Source: an uncultured Pseudomonadota bacterium (GTDB taxonomy: Bacteria; Pseudomonadota; Alphaproteobacteria; Rs-D84). Taken from it: a stretch of DNA of 60,768 nt. The position numbers were made by a program, and so were the translations under genes. The notes under the pieces are model-generated. The model did not search any database. It saw only the letters and a program-made list of their open reading frames with translations, and was not told where the DNA came from. Every line of letters begins with the position of its first letter. Positions within the stretch are counted from its first letter, which is position 1. The stretch covers positions 1-60,768 of the forward strand of contig CAMOGA010000007.1 in NCBI GenBank assembly GCA_946613885.1, given 5' to 3'. Positions 8,484-17,245 of this stretch are shown here, piece after piece.

Positions 8484-8729
8484 AGTGACACAACATGCCC
8501 ATTTGACGGCGATTTTTGTCAAAAGAAACAAGAGCGTTTTGACGAATGGAAAAGATTTGTTTTTAATCCACAAAACGCTCATCTGACTTTTACAACAAAC
8601 AAAGATATGTTTTCGAATTGTCCAATAAAACACGAAACAGAACGCAAAGAAACCTGTGAAAGATATCGCAGATATTTGTTTATTGTTAAAAATATGAAAG
8701 AAATAGAAAAACAATATGGCGGAAAATAA
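8481..8729 (+). CDS. small Cys-motif protein (82 aa), lineage-specific
   Basis: Second member of the local Cys-motif family: CPFDGDFC at residues 6-13 (C-x6-C), a helix with FDEWKRFVF, then SNCP near residue 47 and ETCERYRRYL near 58. The spacing of the four cysteines agrees with the 112-residue protein at 38541. No signal peptide or membrane segment. The last 14 bases overlap the start of rimM, so the two are probably co-translated. Its start codon lies in the duplicated AGGTAAAAACATG. Function unknown; a small metal-binding fold is the best guess. Confidence 0.65.
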   Translation: MSDTTCPFDGDFCQKKQERFDEWKRFVFNPQNAHLTFTTNKDMFSNCPIKHETERKETCERYRRYLFIVKNMKEIEKQYGGK

Positions 8730-9180
8730 CAATAAAATCTTGGTCGGAAAAATTGTCGCATTTCACGGAATACGTGGCGATGTGCGTATTCAAACATACA
8801 CAGCGCGCCCTGACGATTTTCGCAAAATGCGGATTATTTCTGACAAATTCGAACCAGAAGATTTTAAATTTATCCGCCCTGTTCCAAATTCTGACATTAT
8901 AATTGCCCACATACGTGGTTTTGACGACAGAAATTCAGCCGAAATTTTACGTGGCACACCACTATTTGTAAATCGCACAGATTTACCAAAAACACGTGAC
9001 GGCGAATATTATCAGGCAGATTTGATTGGTTTTACAATTATGCGCGACAATCAAAATCTGGGAAAAATTGTATGTTTCCAAAACTTTGGTGCCGGCGATA
9101 TAATCGAAAACGAAAACGGCGATATGTTTTCTTTTCGTGGTGCGCTGGTTGATTTTGAAAATAAAACTGTTAATATATAA
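8716..9180 (+). CDS. rimM: ribosome maturation factor RimM
   Basis: RimM binds S19 and assists maturation of the 30S head. The N-terminal domain shows KIVAFHGIRGDVRIQ near residues 12-26, and the linker to the PRC-barrel domain has DGEYYQADLIGF near 95. The length of 154 residues is slightly short of the usual 160-180. It overlaps the preceding Cys-motif gene by 14 bases and sits 11 bases before trmD, the normal rimM-trmD order. Confidence 0.92.
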   Translation: MAENNNKILVGKIVAFHGIRGDVRIQTYTARPDDFRKMRIISDKFEPEDFKFIRPVPNSDIIIAHIRGFDDRNSAEILRGTPLFVNRTDLPKTRDGEYYQADLIGFTIMRDNQNLGKIVCFQNFGAGDIIENENGDMFSFRGALVDFENKTVNI

Positions 9181-9191
9181 TCAAAAATAAA

Positions 9192-9872
9192 ATGCATTTT
9201 AATATATTGACTATTTTTCCAGAAATGTTTCCAGGCACCCTTAATGGCGGTGTTGTTGGACGCGCATTAGATAAAAAAATATGGTCAATGGATATAATCA
9301 ATATTCGTGATTTTGCGATTAACAATTATGGCAGTGTTGATGACGAACAATTCGGCGGTGGTGCCGGGATGGTTATGCGTGCAGATGTTCTGGGAAACGC
9401 GATTGATTCTGTCAAAAAACCCGGCAAAATCATATTCTTTTCCCCACGTGGAAAGCAATTAAACCAAAAAATGGTGCATGAGTATGCAAAATATGATACA
9501 ATTACACTAATATGTGGTCGCTATGAGGGTATTGATCAACGTGTAATTGACGAATACAATATCGAAGAAGTATCAATTGGGGACTATGTTTTATCTGGTG
9601 GAGAATTGGCGGCACAAGTTTTTATTGACAGCGCCGTTCGTCTGTTAGATAATGTATTAGGTGGCGGGTTGGAATCAACCCAAAACGAAAGTTTCGAAAT
9701 CGGCGGGCTAGAATGGCCATTATATACCCGTCCGTCAGTATGGCGTGGACGAAATGTCCCAGAAGTCCTGCTGTCCGGTCACCATGGCAATATCGAGCGG
9801 TGGCGGAAACAACAATCGGACGATTTAACAAAAGAACGTCGTCCGGATTTAATAAAGGAAAATGTAAAATGA
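9192..9872 (+). CDS. trmD: tRNA (guanine-N1-)-methyltransferase TrmD
   Basis: Methylates G37 next to the anticodon using S-adenosylmethionine, which prevents frameshifting. The start [13 protein letters not shown], the substrate loop (GGGAGMVMR), the trefoil-knot motif [11 protein letters not shown] and the [11 protein letters not shown] segment are all present. At 226 residues it is close to the usual 240. The stop overlaps the rplS start as ATGA. Confidence 0.97.
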   Translation: MHFNILTIFPEMFPGTLNGGVVGRALDKKIWSMDIINIRDFAINNYGSVDDEQFGGGAGMVMRADVLGNAIDSVKKPGKIIFFSPRGKQLNQKMVHEYAKYDTITLICGRYEGIDQRVIDEYNIEEVSIGDYVLSGGELAAQVFIDSAVRLLDNVLGGGLESTQNESFEIGGLEWPLYTRPSVWRGRNVPEVLLSGHHGNIERWRKQQSDDLTKERRPDLIKENVK

Positions 9873-10258
9873 GCATTATTAAAAAAATTGAACAAGAACA
9901 GGTTGCAAAATTAAAAAACAACAAAAATATTCCTGACTTCAAGGCCGGGGATACTGTGAAAGTTCACGTAAAAATCAAAGATGGGGATAAATTCCGTATC
10001 CAAATGTTCGAAGGTGTTGTTATCGCACGTGATGGCGGAAACGGAAACAATGCTTCGTTCACTGTACGCCGTGAATCTTACGGCGTTGGCGTAGAACGTA
10101 AATTCCCATTATACACACCAGCAATCGAAAAAATTGAAAAAGTTCGTGTTGGTAAAGTTCGCCGTGCAAAATTATTCTTTTTACGCGGTTTGTCTGGCAA
10201 AAAGGCCAGAATCGTTGAAGATTTGTCTGCAAATACAAAAAACAGCGAATCTAAATAA
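9869..10258 (+). CDS. rplS: 50S ribosomal protein L19
   Basis: 129 residues, starting [15 protein letters not shown]; the conserved [11 protein letters not shown] and [15 protein letters not shown] segments identify L19, which lies at the 30S-50S interface. I chose the ATG at 9869 because it overlaps the trmD stop as ATGA and gives the family's normal N-terminus; the frame is open further upstream but that part is inside trmD. Confidence 0.97.
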   Translation: MSIIKKIEQEQVAKLKNNKNIPDFKAGDTVKVHVKIKDGDKFRIQMFEGVVIARDGGNGNNASFTVRRESYGVGVERKFPLYTPAIEKIEKVRVGKVRRAKLFFLRGLSGKKARIVEDLSANTKNSESK

Positions 10259-10280
10259 TTATTTAACCAGGGGGTTATTG

Positions 10281-10640
10281 ATGAACATTTCAAAATTGTT
10301 GTGTTTGTTTATTATTCCCCTGGTTTTGTTTACTGAAAAACCGGCATTTGGATACATTGAAAAAAACACAGCCGTTTTGCGTATAATGGACAAAGCCGCC
10401 GGAAAAACGCAATTAGTACGTGCAAACGTCAACCAAACAATTCAACACAATTCTTTAACTATAAAGGTTCGCAACTGCAAACAAAGCGACCCTTTTGACG
10501 CAGAAAACTTTTTTGTTTTTATTGAAATATATACAAAATCAGACGACCGCATTTTTAGTGGTTGGATGAATCGTAATGAGCCAGGTCAAAACCCATTACA
10601 AAATGACACTTATGATGTGTGGCTGGAAAAATGCGAGTAA
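10281..10640 (+). CDS. DUF2155 exported protein
   Basis: A 119-residue exported protein: a hydrophobic signal peptide ending about FGY (residue 25), then a compact domain with VNQTI, LTIKVRNC and the terminal pattern RIFSGWM...NPLQNDTYDVWLEKC. This pattern, FSGWM-x-NAL-x-YDVWL-x-C, marks the DUF2155 family of Alphaproteobacteria, whose function is not established. Two cysteines, one in the middle and one at the end, could form a disulphide in the periplasm. Start chosen after a GGGGG ribosome-binding site, 22 bases past rplS. Confidence 0.8.
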   Translation: MNISKLLCLFIIPLVLFTEKPAFGYIEKNTAVLRIMDKAAGKTQLVRANVNQTIQHNSLTIKVRNCKQSDPFDAENFFVFIEIYTKSDDRIFSGWMNRNEPGQNPLQNDTYDVWLEKCE

Positions 10641-10643
10641 ACA

Positions 10644-10985
10644 ATGACAACAAAAACAAAAATTCAACAAATAAAGCTATTTATCAAAATATCCATCGTA
10701 TTTTGTGTGGTTTTTATTTTTGTTGTTTTGGGTTTTTTTGTAAAACCAATACGAACATTTGATACTGCTAATATGAAAAAATGGGACAATTTATCAGAAC
10801 AAGAAAAAATTACCACATTGCAACATATTATTCCAAACGCAGATGACCAAGAATTATTAATTCTTTGTATTGATAAAATATCTGAATTACCAGATTCTGA
10901 TAATATGATTGTTCGTGATGCTGCGGTTTTATGTTATAACGGAATAAAAATGAACAATGAAAGGAATGCACATGAAGAAAACTAG
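10644..10985 (+). CDS. small single-pass membrane protein (113 aa)
   Basis: Not recognised. Residues 12-34 form one hydrophobic helix (ISIVFCVVFIFVVLGFFV), preceded by a basic segment, so the soluble part of about 75 residues probably faces the periplasm. That part has two acidic helices with HEAT-like spacing (DDQELLILCIDKISELP). It begins 3 bases after the DUF2155 gene and overlaps the next gene by 14 bases from the start chosen there, so it belongs to the same transcript. Confidence 0.6.
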   Translation: MTTKTKIQQIKLFIKISIVFCVVFIFVVLGFFVKPIRTFDTANMKKWDNLSEQEKITTLQHIIPNADDQELLILCIDKISELPDSDNMIVRDAAVLCYNGIKMNNERNAHEEN

Positions 10986-11667
10986 TACAATATTGTTCTG
11001 TTTATTGTTATGTACCCCAACCTTTGCCAAAAACACTTATATTGGCGAACAGTATTTGGGTGCGAAATACGCAACAAATCCGCTGGGCGAAGAAAAAGCA
11101 CCCGATACAGATCCTTTGATTCGCACTGATGCATTTGATTGCACAACGTTTGTTGAAACATCATTGGCAGATGGCGATGTTAATAAACTAACCAAAATCA
11201 GATACAAAGACGGCAAAATAGATTTTAAAAACAGAAACCATTTTATTGAAACCGATTGGATAAAAAATAACGCAAACATTGTTGAAAACATATCAGATAC
11301 ATACGGTAAAACATCAACAAAAACTGTCACTATTGATAAAAAATCGTGGTTTAAAAAAATATATAAAACAGATACCGACTTTAAAAAACAAACTGCAAAG
11401 ATACAATATTTGCCAATATCCGAAGTTTCAAAAATAAAAACAGACAAACCTTTGATTGTTTTGTTTTTGGCTGAAAATTCACAATTTCGCGATAGATTTG
11501 GTTCGGATTTTACTGTGACACACATGGGATTTTTATTACCGAACGGTATGTTACGCCACGCTTCGCGCAAACAGGGCAAGGTTGTTGATACTGATTTTGA
11601 TAAATACATAAAACACAGAAAAGAAAACAAGAACAATATTGGCATAGCTTTATTAAAAATAAAATGA
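10972..11667 (+). CDS. DUF1460 exported N-acetylmuramoyl-L-alanine amidase-like protein
   Basis: An exported peptidoglycan hydrolase candidate of the DUF1460 family (NlpC/P60-like cysteine peptidase fold). After a signal peptide (MKKTSTILFCLLLCTPTFA) come YLGAKYATNPLGE, the catalytic-Cys motif FDCTTFVE near residue 45 and RYKDGKIDFKNRNHF; a late TVTHMGFLL supplies the likely catalytic His. Start chosen at 10972 because AAGGA stands at the right distance and it begins the signal peptide; ATGs at 10957 and 10966 are alternatives. It overlaps tsaD by 4 bases. Confidence 0.8.
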   Translation: MKKTSTILFCLLLCTPTFAKNTYIGEQYLGAKYATNPLGEEKAPDTDPLIRTDAFDCTTFVETSLADGDVNKLTKIRYKDGKIDFKNRNHFIETDWIKNNANIVENISDTYGKTSTKTVTIDKKSWFKKIYKTDTDFKKQTAKIQYLPISEVSKIKTDKPLIVLFLAENSQFRDRFGSDFTVTHMGFLLPNGMLRHASRKQGKVVDTDFDKYIKHRKENKNNIGIALLKIK

Positions 11668-12788
11668 ACACAGATAAAATTATTATAACCGACATGGGGT
11701 CGGACTCTTCGAATAAATCCTCTAAAAACTCGATACTCTGTCTAGGAATCGAATCTTCGTGTGATGAAACCAGTGCTGCAATTGTAGATAACAATAAAAA
11801 CATTTTATCACATATCATTTATTCACAAATTCCAGAACACCAACAATACGGTGGTGTCGTTCCAGAATTGGCGGCGCGCGCACACATATTGGCGATAGAC
11901 GAAGTAATAAAAACAACTTTGGCACGTGCAAACAAAACTATTGACGATATCGATGTTATTGCTGCAACTGCTGGGCCTGGATTAATTGGCGGTGTTTTGG
12001 TTGGATGGATGGCTGCCACTGGCATTGCAAACGCAACAAATAAACCGCTGGTCGCAGTAAATCATTTGGAAGGACATGCATTGGTTCCACGTCTTAAATC
12101 AACGTCAGCAACAGATTCTTCCACTAATTTGAACGTTGAATTCCCATATCTGTTAATGCTGGCATCTGGTGGACACTGTCAAATTTTACTGGTGCACGGT
12201 GTTGGCAAATATGAATTAATCGGGCAAACATTGGACGACAGTGCCGGTGAAGCATTTGATAAAATTGCTAAAATGTTGGGATTGGGATATCCTGGCGGTC
12301 CAATCGTTGATAAACGCGCACAAAATGGTGATAAAAAACGTTTTCATTTTCCACGTCCTTTATGCGACAAACCCGGTTGTGATTTTTCATTTTCTGGAAT
12401 AAAAACTGCAGCACGCATATTATTAGACAAAACGCCTAAGGGCGATATAAACGATAAATTTATTGATGATTTTTGTGCATCTTTCCAATCATCCGTTGTT
12501 GATTGCATAATCAATCGGTTAAATAACGCACTGCACGATGAACGGGTAAAAAGTGCCACACCAAAAACTCTGGTTGTTGCAGGCGGTGTCGCAAAAAACA
12601 GTGCTATACGTGGTGCAATGGAACAATTGGCAAATAAATTCAACATGCAATTTGCCGCACCACCAATGAATTTATGTACAGATAACGGTGCGATGATTGC
12701 ATGGGCTGGTATTGAAAATTTTAATATCGGAAATATTGTTCACGAACCTGTTGCACCCCGCCCCCGTTGGCCATTAACAGAATTGTAA
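11664..12788 (+). CDS. tsaD: tRNA threonylcarbamoyladenosine transferase TsaD
   Basis: Transfers the threonylcarbamoyl group to A37 of tRNAs reading ANN codons, together with TsaB and TsaE. The ASKHA-type motif GIESSCDETSAAIV is near residues 28-41 and the metal-binding histidines are in NHLEGHA. The glycine-rich ASGGHCQILLV and C-terminal TDNGAMIAWAG also match. The length of 374 is normal apart from a Ser-rich N-terminal extension of about 22 residues; a later start is possible, but the ATG chosen overlaps the previous stop as ATGA. Confidence 0.95.
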   Translation: MNTDKIIITDMGSDSSNKSSKNSILCLGIESSCDETSAAIVDNNKNILSHIIYSQIPEHQQYGGVVPELAARAHILAIDEVIKTTLARANKTIDDIDVIAATAGPGLIGGVLVGWMAATGIANATNKPLVAVNHLEGHALVPRLKSTSATDSSTNLNVEFPYLLMLASGGHCQILLVHGVGKYELIGQTLDDSAGEAFDKIAKMLGLGYPGGPIVDKRAQNGDKKRFHFPRPLCDKPGCDFSFSGIKTAARILLDKTPKGDINDKFIDDFCASFQSSVVDCIINRLNNALHDERVKSATPKTLVVAGGVAKNSAIRGAMEQLANKFNMQFAAPPMNLCTDNGAMIAWAGIENFNIGNIVHEPVAPRPRWPLTEL

Positions 12789-12791
12789 ACC

Positions 12792-12819
12792 TTGAATTTT
12801 TACAGTTTTGTGGTATAAT
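12792..12819 (+). promoter_or_regulatory. promoter inside the end of tsaD, apparently for a leaderless mRNA
   Basis: TTGAAT and a perfect TATAAT (12814-12819), 16 bases apart. The next start codon is only 7 bases past the -10 box, at or near the expected transcription start, and no ribosome-binding site fits between them. Confidence 0.6.
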
Positions 12820-12826
12820 TTTGGAT

Positions 12827-13321
12827 ATGGACAAATCAAAATCTTTTTACAACGCAAAAAATAAACTTGCAAAATACGACCGTGCAACATTTGATTTAAT
12901 GTCGGTTGCTGCGGAATTTAATGATATCTATAATGAAAATTTTACTTTGCCAGACATGGTTTATTTACTGCGCAAATCTTTCAAAGAACGTCTTACCCAT
13001 GCCAAAGTATTGGGCGAAAACAAAATGCGTTCAAACACCGACCCATCCAGTGGTTTTTGCATTATTTCCAGTTATTTGATATATTCGTTAACTGGCGGTG
13101 ACAATGTTTGGGAATTACAAGGCACCAGTTTACATTGGTGGTTATACCATAAACAAACCGGAACTATATTTGATATTACACACACCCAATTTTCAAACAA
13201 AGATATTCAAGAGATATACAAACTTGGTCGTCCTGTAAAACAATTACAAACCGATGAAACGTTTTACGATGTTTTACAGGACAAGATGCATAAATTGGCA
13301 CAACGTGCGGGGCTAGAATAA
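12827..13321 (+). CDS. hypothetical protein with a possible Cys-His-Asp triad (164 aa)
   Basis: Not recognised. Soluble, no signal peptide. The middle part has SSGFCIISSYLIY (Cys about residue 67), then SLHWWLYH (His about 105) and GTIFDITHTQF (Asp about 117). This order of Cys in a helix, His on a strand and Asp on the next strand is how papain-like and transglutaminase-like folds arrange their triad, so a thiol hydrolase is possible. Start chosen at 12827 because the promoter lies just upstream; a longer frame would run inside tsaD. The stop is one base before xseA, so the two are co-transcribed. Confidence 0.6.
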   Translation: MDKSKSFYNAKNKLAKYDRATFDLMSVAAEFNDIYNENFTLPDMVYLLRKSFKERLTHAKVLGENKMRSNTDPSSGFCIISSYLIYSLTGGDNVWELQGTSLHWWLYHKQTGTIFDITHTQFSNKDIQEIYKLGRPVKQLQTDETFYDVLQDKMHKLAQRAGLE

Positions 13322-13322
13322 A

Positions 13323-14558
13323 ATGCTACAAAAACCAGAACCTTTTGTAAAACCAGATATGATATTCAGTGTTTCTGATGCGTCTGCGTTGTTAAAAAAA
13401 GTGGTAGAAACCGCCTTTCCTGAAATTCGTATTCGTGGTGAATTATCCCAGATTACACGCGCAACATCTGGCCATATGTATATGACAATCAAAGATGCAA
13501 ATGCCGCAATAAATGCAATTATTTGGCGCGGAACACCTGTTGCTTTTAAACTAGAAGAAGGCACAGAAGTAATTATCACAGGGCGTTTTACAACCTATCC
13601 TGCGCGCAGTAATTACCAGATTATAATAAATTCTATTGAAATGGCTGGTGTCGGTGCAATCTTAAAAATGTTGGAAATGCGAAAACAAAAATTGGCAGCC
13701 GAGGGATTATTTGACACATCACGAAAAAAAACGCTGCCTCGCTTTCCGCAAACAATCGGTGTAGTGACCAGTCCGACAGGTGCCGCATTTCAAGATATTC
13801 AAAACAGATTACGCGAAAGATTTCCTGTACATGTATTACTGTATCCTGCAACTGTTCAGGGCGCAACCGCGGCAAACGAAGTTGCGGCTGGAATTGAATA
13901 TTTTAATCGCATGAATAATGTAGATGTAATTATTGTTGCACGCGGTGGTGGTGCATTGGAAGATTTATTACCGTTTTCCGAAGAAATCGTTGTTCGTGCC
14001 GCCGCAGCCAGCCACATCCCATTAATATCCGGTGTTGGTCATGAACCAGATTGGATGTTGATTGATTTTGCCGCCGACGTGCGCGCCCCAACACCCACGG
14101 GTGCTGCCGAAATGGTCGTGCCAACAAAATTATCCTTGATTCAAGAACTGGATAATCTATCACACAGATTGAATACAGCATTTATATCACAAATTGGGCA
14201 AATAAAACGCAGTTTATCAAATATAAACATCAAAAGCCCAAAACAAATATTGATGGAACAACATCAAAGAATTGATGATTTGTCCCGAACAATGTCTTTG
14301 ATAATCGGAACAAAGGTACAATCTGCACATCAAAAAATTGAATTATTATCACGTTTTCCAAATATACTGGAAAATCGTTTTTATACGTTAAACCAATCAA
14401 TAAATCATATTGGACAAATGTTAAATTCTTTATCTTATAAAAACGTATTGGCACGTGGTTTTGCAATTGTTCGCAACCAAGACAACCAGATTATCAGCAC
14501 AATCGCAGAAACCCCAGCAAGCATTGAATTTGCTGATGGTATTAAAAAACTTATATAA
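13323..14558 (+). CDS. xseA: exodeoxyribonuclease VII large subunit
   Basis: XseA with XseB degrades single-stranded DNA from both ends. The N-terminal OB-fold has IRGELSQITRATSGHMY near residue 36, and the catalytic domain shows GVVTSPTGAAFQDI, VIIVARGGGALEDLLPF and the DVRAPTPTGAAE motif. At 411 residues it is slightly short; the C-terminal coiled coil is present and ends with the LARGFAIV motif. The small subunit is not in this window. Confidence 0.95.
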   Translation: MLQKPEPFVKPDMIFSVSDASALLKKVVETAFPEIRIRGELSQITRATSGHMYMTIKDANAAINAIIWRGTPVAFKLEEGTEVIITGRFTTYPARSNYQIIINSIEMAGVGAILKMLEMRKQKLAAEGLFDTSRKKTLPRFPQTIGVVTSPTGAAFQDIQNRLRERFPVHVLLYPATVQGATAANEVAAGIEYFNRMNNVDVIIVARGGGALEDLLPFSEEIVVRAAAASHIPLISGVGHEPDWMLIDFAADVRAPTPTGAAEMVVPTKLSLIQELDNLSHRLNTAFISQIGQIKRSLSNINIKSPKQILMEQHQRIDDLSRTMSLIIGTKVQSAHQKIELLSRFPNILENRFYTLNQSINHIGQMLNSLSYKNVLARGFAIVRNQDNQIISTIAETPASIEFADGIKKLI

Positions 14559-14561
14559 ACA

Positions 14562-14589
14562 TTGACAATCTGCCTGTTTCTTGTATTAT
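14562..14589 (+). promoter_or_regulatory. promoter of the DUF488-like gene pair
   Basis: TTGACA (consensus) and TATTAT, 16 bases apart, then a leader of about 20 bases with AAAGGGG. Confidence 0.65.
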
Positions 14590-14616
14590 TAGCACAATAA
14601 AACAAAGGGGTTTATG

Positions 14617-15054
14617 ATGTCTAGACTTATGTACAACGATTATTGGCCTGGCATGCATTATGTTCGCAGATATTTCAAATACGAAGTAATCACACCTTTG
14701 ACACCAGAAAGCGTAAAAACAATTACAGATATACTTAGCCGTAATGATATAACCACAGTTAAACATTACGGAATTATTAACACTACGTATTATGGAATAA
14801 AAGATTCTAATGGTAAAATATTATGTTTTGGTGAAGTTGAAGAATTTGACCGTCCTTGTGAATCTTACCGTATTTGTCTGGGTGATTACAGGGCATCCAC
14901 GAAACCAATTGAAATTGCTAATTTGAATTGTTGGTACAAAGATGTTTTAGAATGCGAAAAATTTAAATCTTTACGTAAAACATCCTCTGTAAAACAGATT
15001 TTAGAAACATATAACAGAATAAGATTATGGCCAACACAACAAAAAAACAAATGA
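14617..15054 (+). CDS. hypothetical protein (145 aa)
   Basis: Not recognised. A soluble alpha/beta protein with several aromatic residues at the N-terminus (MYNDYWPGMHYVRRYFKYE). The two adjacent ATGs at 14614 and 14617 are both possible; the second has better spacing to AAAGGGG. The stop overlaps the start of the DUF488-like gene as ATGA, so the two proteins are probably made together and may form a pair. Confidence 0.6.
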   Translation: MSRLMYNDYWPGMHYVRRYFKYEVITPLTPESVKTITDILSRNDITTVKHYGIINTTYYGIKDSNGKILCFGEVEEFDRPCESYRICLGDYRASTKPIEIANLNCWYKDVLECEKFKSLRKTSSVKQILETYNRIRLWPTQQKNK

Positions 15055-15512
15055 CGCAAATATACACAGGTTATGCCGGGGATCTTGGATTGTTAAATTA
15101 TTATCAATCGTGCGGTTTACAACCTGTTATTATTTCTGGCGGACGCATTTCAGGATATCCTCATTGTAAAGATTCTAAATATTGTAAAAAATTAGCACCA
15201 ACGCTAAAATGGTGGTGGCCATGGCATCAATCATTATCAGAACACAATATGCGCGTTGCAGAAAAATGGTACACTAAATATTATACAAACAACATATTAA
15301 AAACAATGAACCCTTATAAAACGTACACAGAATTAACAATGTTAGGAAACGGACATCCTGTTATTTTATGTTGCGCTGGCGAACGCGAAGAATATCTATT
15401 TTGTCATCGACATATACTAGGACAATGGTTAAGCAACAACATACCAAATTTACACGTATCAGAATTTACGCATCCATCACAACACTTATTATTGCAATCC
15501 AAAGAGCGTTAA
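15051..15512 (+). CDS. DUF488-like protein (153 aa)
   Basis: The start (MTQIYTGYAGDLGLL) and the C-terminal ILCCAGEREEYLFCHRHILGQWL resemble DUF488 proteins, where the Cys-x-Glu and Cys-His-Arg residues are conserved; their biochemical function is not settled. The middle is unusual, with CKDSKYC and a Trp-rich WWWPWH stretch. I chose the ATG at 15051, which overlaps the upstream stop as ATGA; an ATG at 15027 in the same frame would add 8 residues. It converges on recN with only 32 bases between. Confidence 0.6.
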   Translation: MTQIYTGYAGDLGLLNYYQSCGLQPVIISGGRISGYPHCKDSKYCKKLAPTLKWWWPWHQSLSEHNMRVAEKWYTKYYTNNILKTMNPYKTYTELTMLGNGHPVILCCAGEREEYLFCHRHILGQWLSNNIPNLHVSEFTHPSQHLLLQSKER

Positions 15513-15544
15513 TTTGTAAACACACTCAAAAAATAAAAGCATTT

Positions 15545-17197
15545 TTATTTCTTGATTAACATTTTTGCACTGGCAATAGATTCTGGGGTAATTTTTGCGC
15601 CACTAATTATGCGCGCAATCTCATTTATTCGTTCATCGCCAGTAATTTCGTCCACGGTTGTTATTGTTGTGTCATTATCTGTATGTTTTGATATTTTATA
15701 ATGTTTATCTGCAAAACCCGCCACCTGGGCAGAATGCGTTATAACTAACAACTGTTCATTTTTTGCCAATTTATCCAAACGTTCACCAACCGCAGATGCA
15801 GTTGCACCGCTGATTCCTGTATCTAATTCATCAAAAACAATTGTTTTTCTGTTATTGGGATTATTTAATGCGACACGCAATGCCAACATAAAACGTGATA
15901 ATTCGCCCCCAGACGCACTTTTGTTTAATGGTGCAAATGGCATACCAGGATTTGTCTTAACCATAAACACAATCGAATTTACACCGTTCTGCGCAGGTGT
16001 TGATTCTTGAATATCAACAATAAAATCCGCAGAGCCCAATTTTAAATCTGGCAATTCAATTAAAATCTGTTTACGCAAATTATCCGCAGCCATTTTACGC
16101 ATATTCGTTAAAACACCTGCAAATTCCATAAAAGTTTTTTCAAATTTTATTACATCCGATTTGCACCGTTTTAATTCAGCATCACTGTTATCTATCGCAT
16201 TTAATTGACTTTCCATTTGCCGCAATTTATTTGGCAATTCATCCGCAGTACACCGATGTTTGCGCGCTGCGCCACGTATCGCGAACAAACGCTCTTCAAT
16301 TTCATCAATATTATCAATATCAATATTATCCGGTTTAATATGCTCAGAAATCTCTGCCACAACAGATGCAACGTCATATAATTTATCAATTGTTTCCGCA
16401 TACGGATTCGGGTCAGTTTTTATTCTTTCTAAAATATGCGCAACCATACAAATCTGTTCATCCAAAGAATTTCCATTGTTTTTCAAAACATCAATTGCAT
16501 CATTTAAAATACCGGTATTTTTTTCGGCATCCATCATCATCGTCCGCGCATTTGATAACTCTTCTTCTTCACCTATCTGTGGGTTTAATTTACGCAACTC
16601 GTTAACATTGTGTTCTAAAAATTCGCGTTCAGATTCTGATTTTTCCAATAATTGCGTTAATTCTTGCAATCTTTTTTGTGCATTATGTAAATCAGTATAC
16701 GCATTTTTTGTCTTTGATAAAACCTCTGAAAAATCGGGGTTGTTTAACCGCGCATATTCATCCAACGCACCCAAATGCGTTGATACATCCAACAAAGAAT
16801 GTGTATCAAATTGACCATGGATTTCAACAATCTCGTCCCCAATCTGTTTCAGAACCCTGACAGACACCGGAACATCATTAATCCACGCCCTGCTTTTTCC
16901 GTCTGTCGACAATGTACGACGTAAAATCAAACCATCGCTATAATCTATACCATTTTCATTTAATATTTGTTTGGCATTATCATTTACATAATCAAATTCA
17001 GCGCTGACATTTGCCACATCACACCCCGAACGAATTAAACCAATATCGCCACGCGCCCCCAATGCCAAAGACAACGCATCCAGTAAAATACTTTTTCCCG
17101 CCCCGGTTTCCCCGGTCAAAATATTCAAACCATCACCGAATTGCAAATTCAGTTTTTCAATTAAAACTATATTTGAAATATATAAACCTGTTAACAT
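15545..17197 (-). CDS. recN: DNA repair protein RecN
   Basis: RecN is an SMC-like ATPase that acts at double-strand breaks. The Walker A motif ILTGETGAGKSILLDALSL is at residues 26-44, a coiled coil spans about 155-370, and the C-terminal half has the signature SGGELSRFMLALRV and Walker B KTIVFDELDTGISG. Length of 550 is normal. The TATAAT of its promoter lies 6 bases before the ATG, with GGCGGC between, so the mRNA is probably leaderless. The split addA gene lies just upstream on the same strand. Confidence 0.96.
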   Translation of the reverse strand: MLTGLYISNIVLIEKLNLQFGDGLNILTGETGAGKSILLDALSLALGARGDIGLIRSGCDVANVSAEFDYVNDNAKQILNENGIDYSDGLILRRTLSTDGKSRAWINDVPVSVRVLKQIGDEIVEIHGQFDTHSLLDVSTHLGALDEYARLNNPDFSEVLSKTKNAYTDLHNAQKRLQELTQLLEKSESEREFLEHNVNELRKLNPQIGEEEELSNARTMMMDAEKNTGILNDAIDVLKNNGNSLDEQICMVAHILERIKTDPNPYAETIDKLYDVASVVAEISEHIKPDNIDIDNIDEIEERLFAIRGAARKHRCTADELPNKLRQMESQLNAIDNSDAELKRCKSDVIKFEKTFMEFAGVLTNMRKMAADNLRKQILIELPDLKLGSADFIVDIQESTPAQNGVNSIVFMVKTNPGMPFAPLNKSASGGELSRFMLALRVALNNPNNRKTIVFDELDTGISGATASAVGERLDKLAKNEQLLVITHSAQVAGFADKHYKISKHTDNDTTITTVDEITGDERINEIARIISGAKITPESIASAKMLIKK

Positions 17198-17203
17198 GCC
17201 GCC

Positions 17204-17233
17204 ATTATAGACAATTTTTATTTATTTTTTCAA
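17204..17233 (-). promoter_or_regulatory. recN promoter, apparently leaderless
   Basis: On the minus strand TTGAAA and a perfect TATAAT are 18 bases apart. The recN ATG follows after 6 bases. No LexA-type box is evident to me. Confidence 0.6.
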
Positions 17234-17245
17234 GGTTTTTATACA

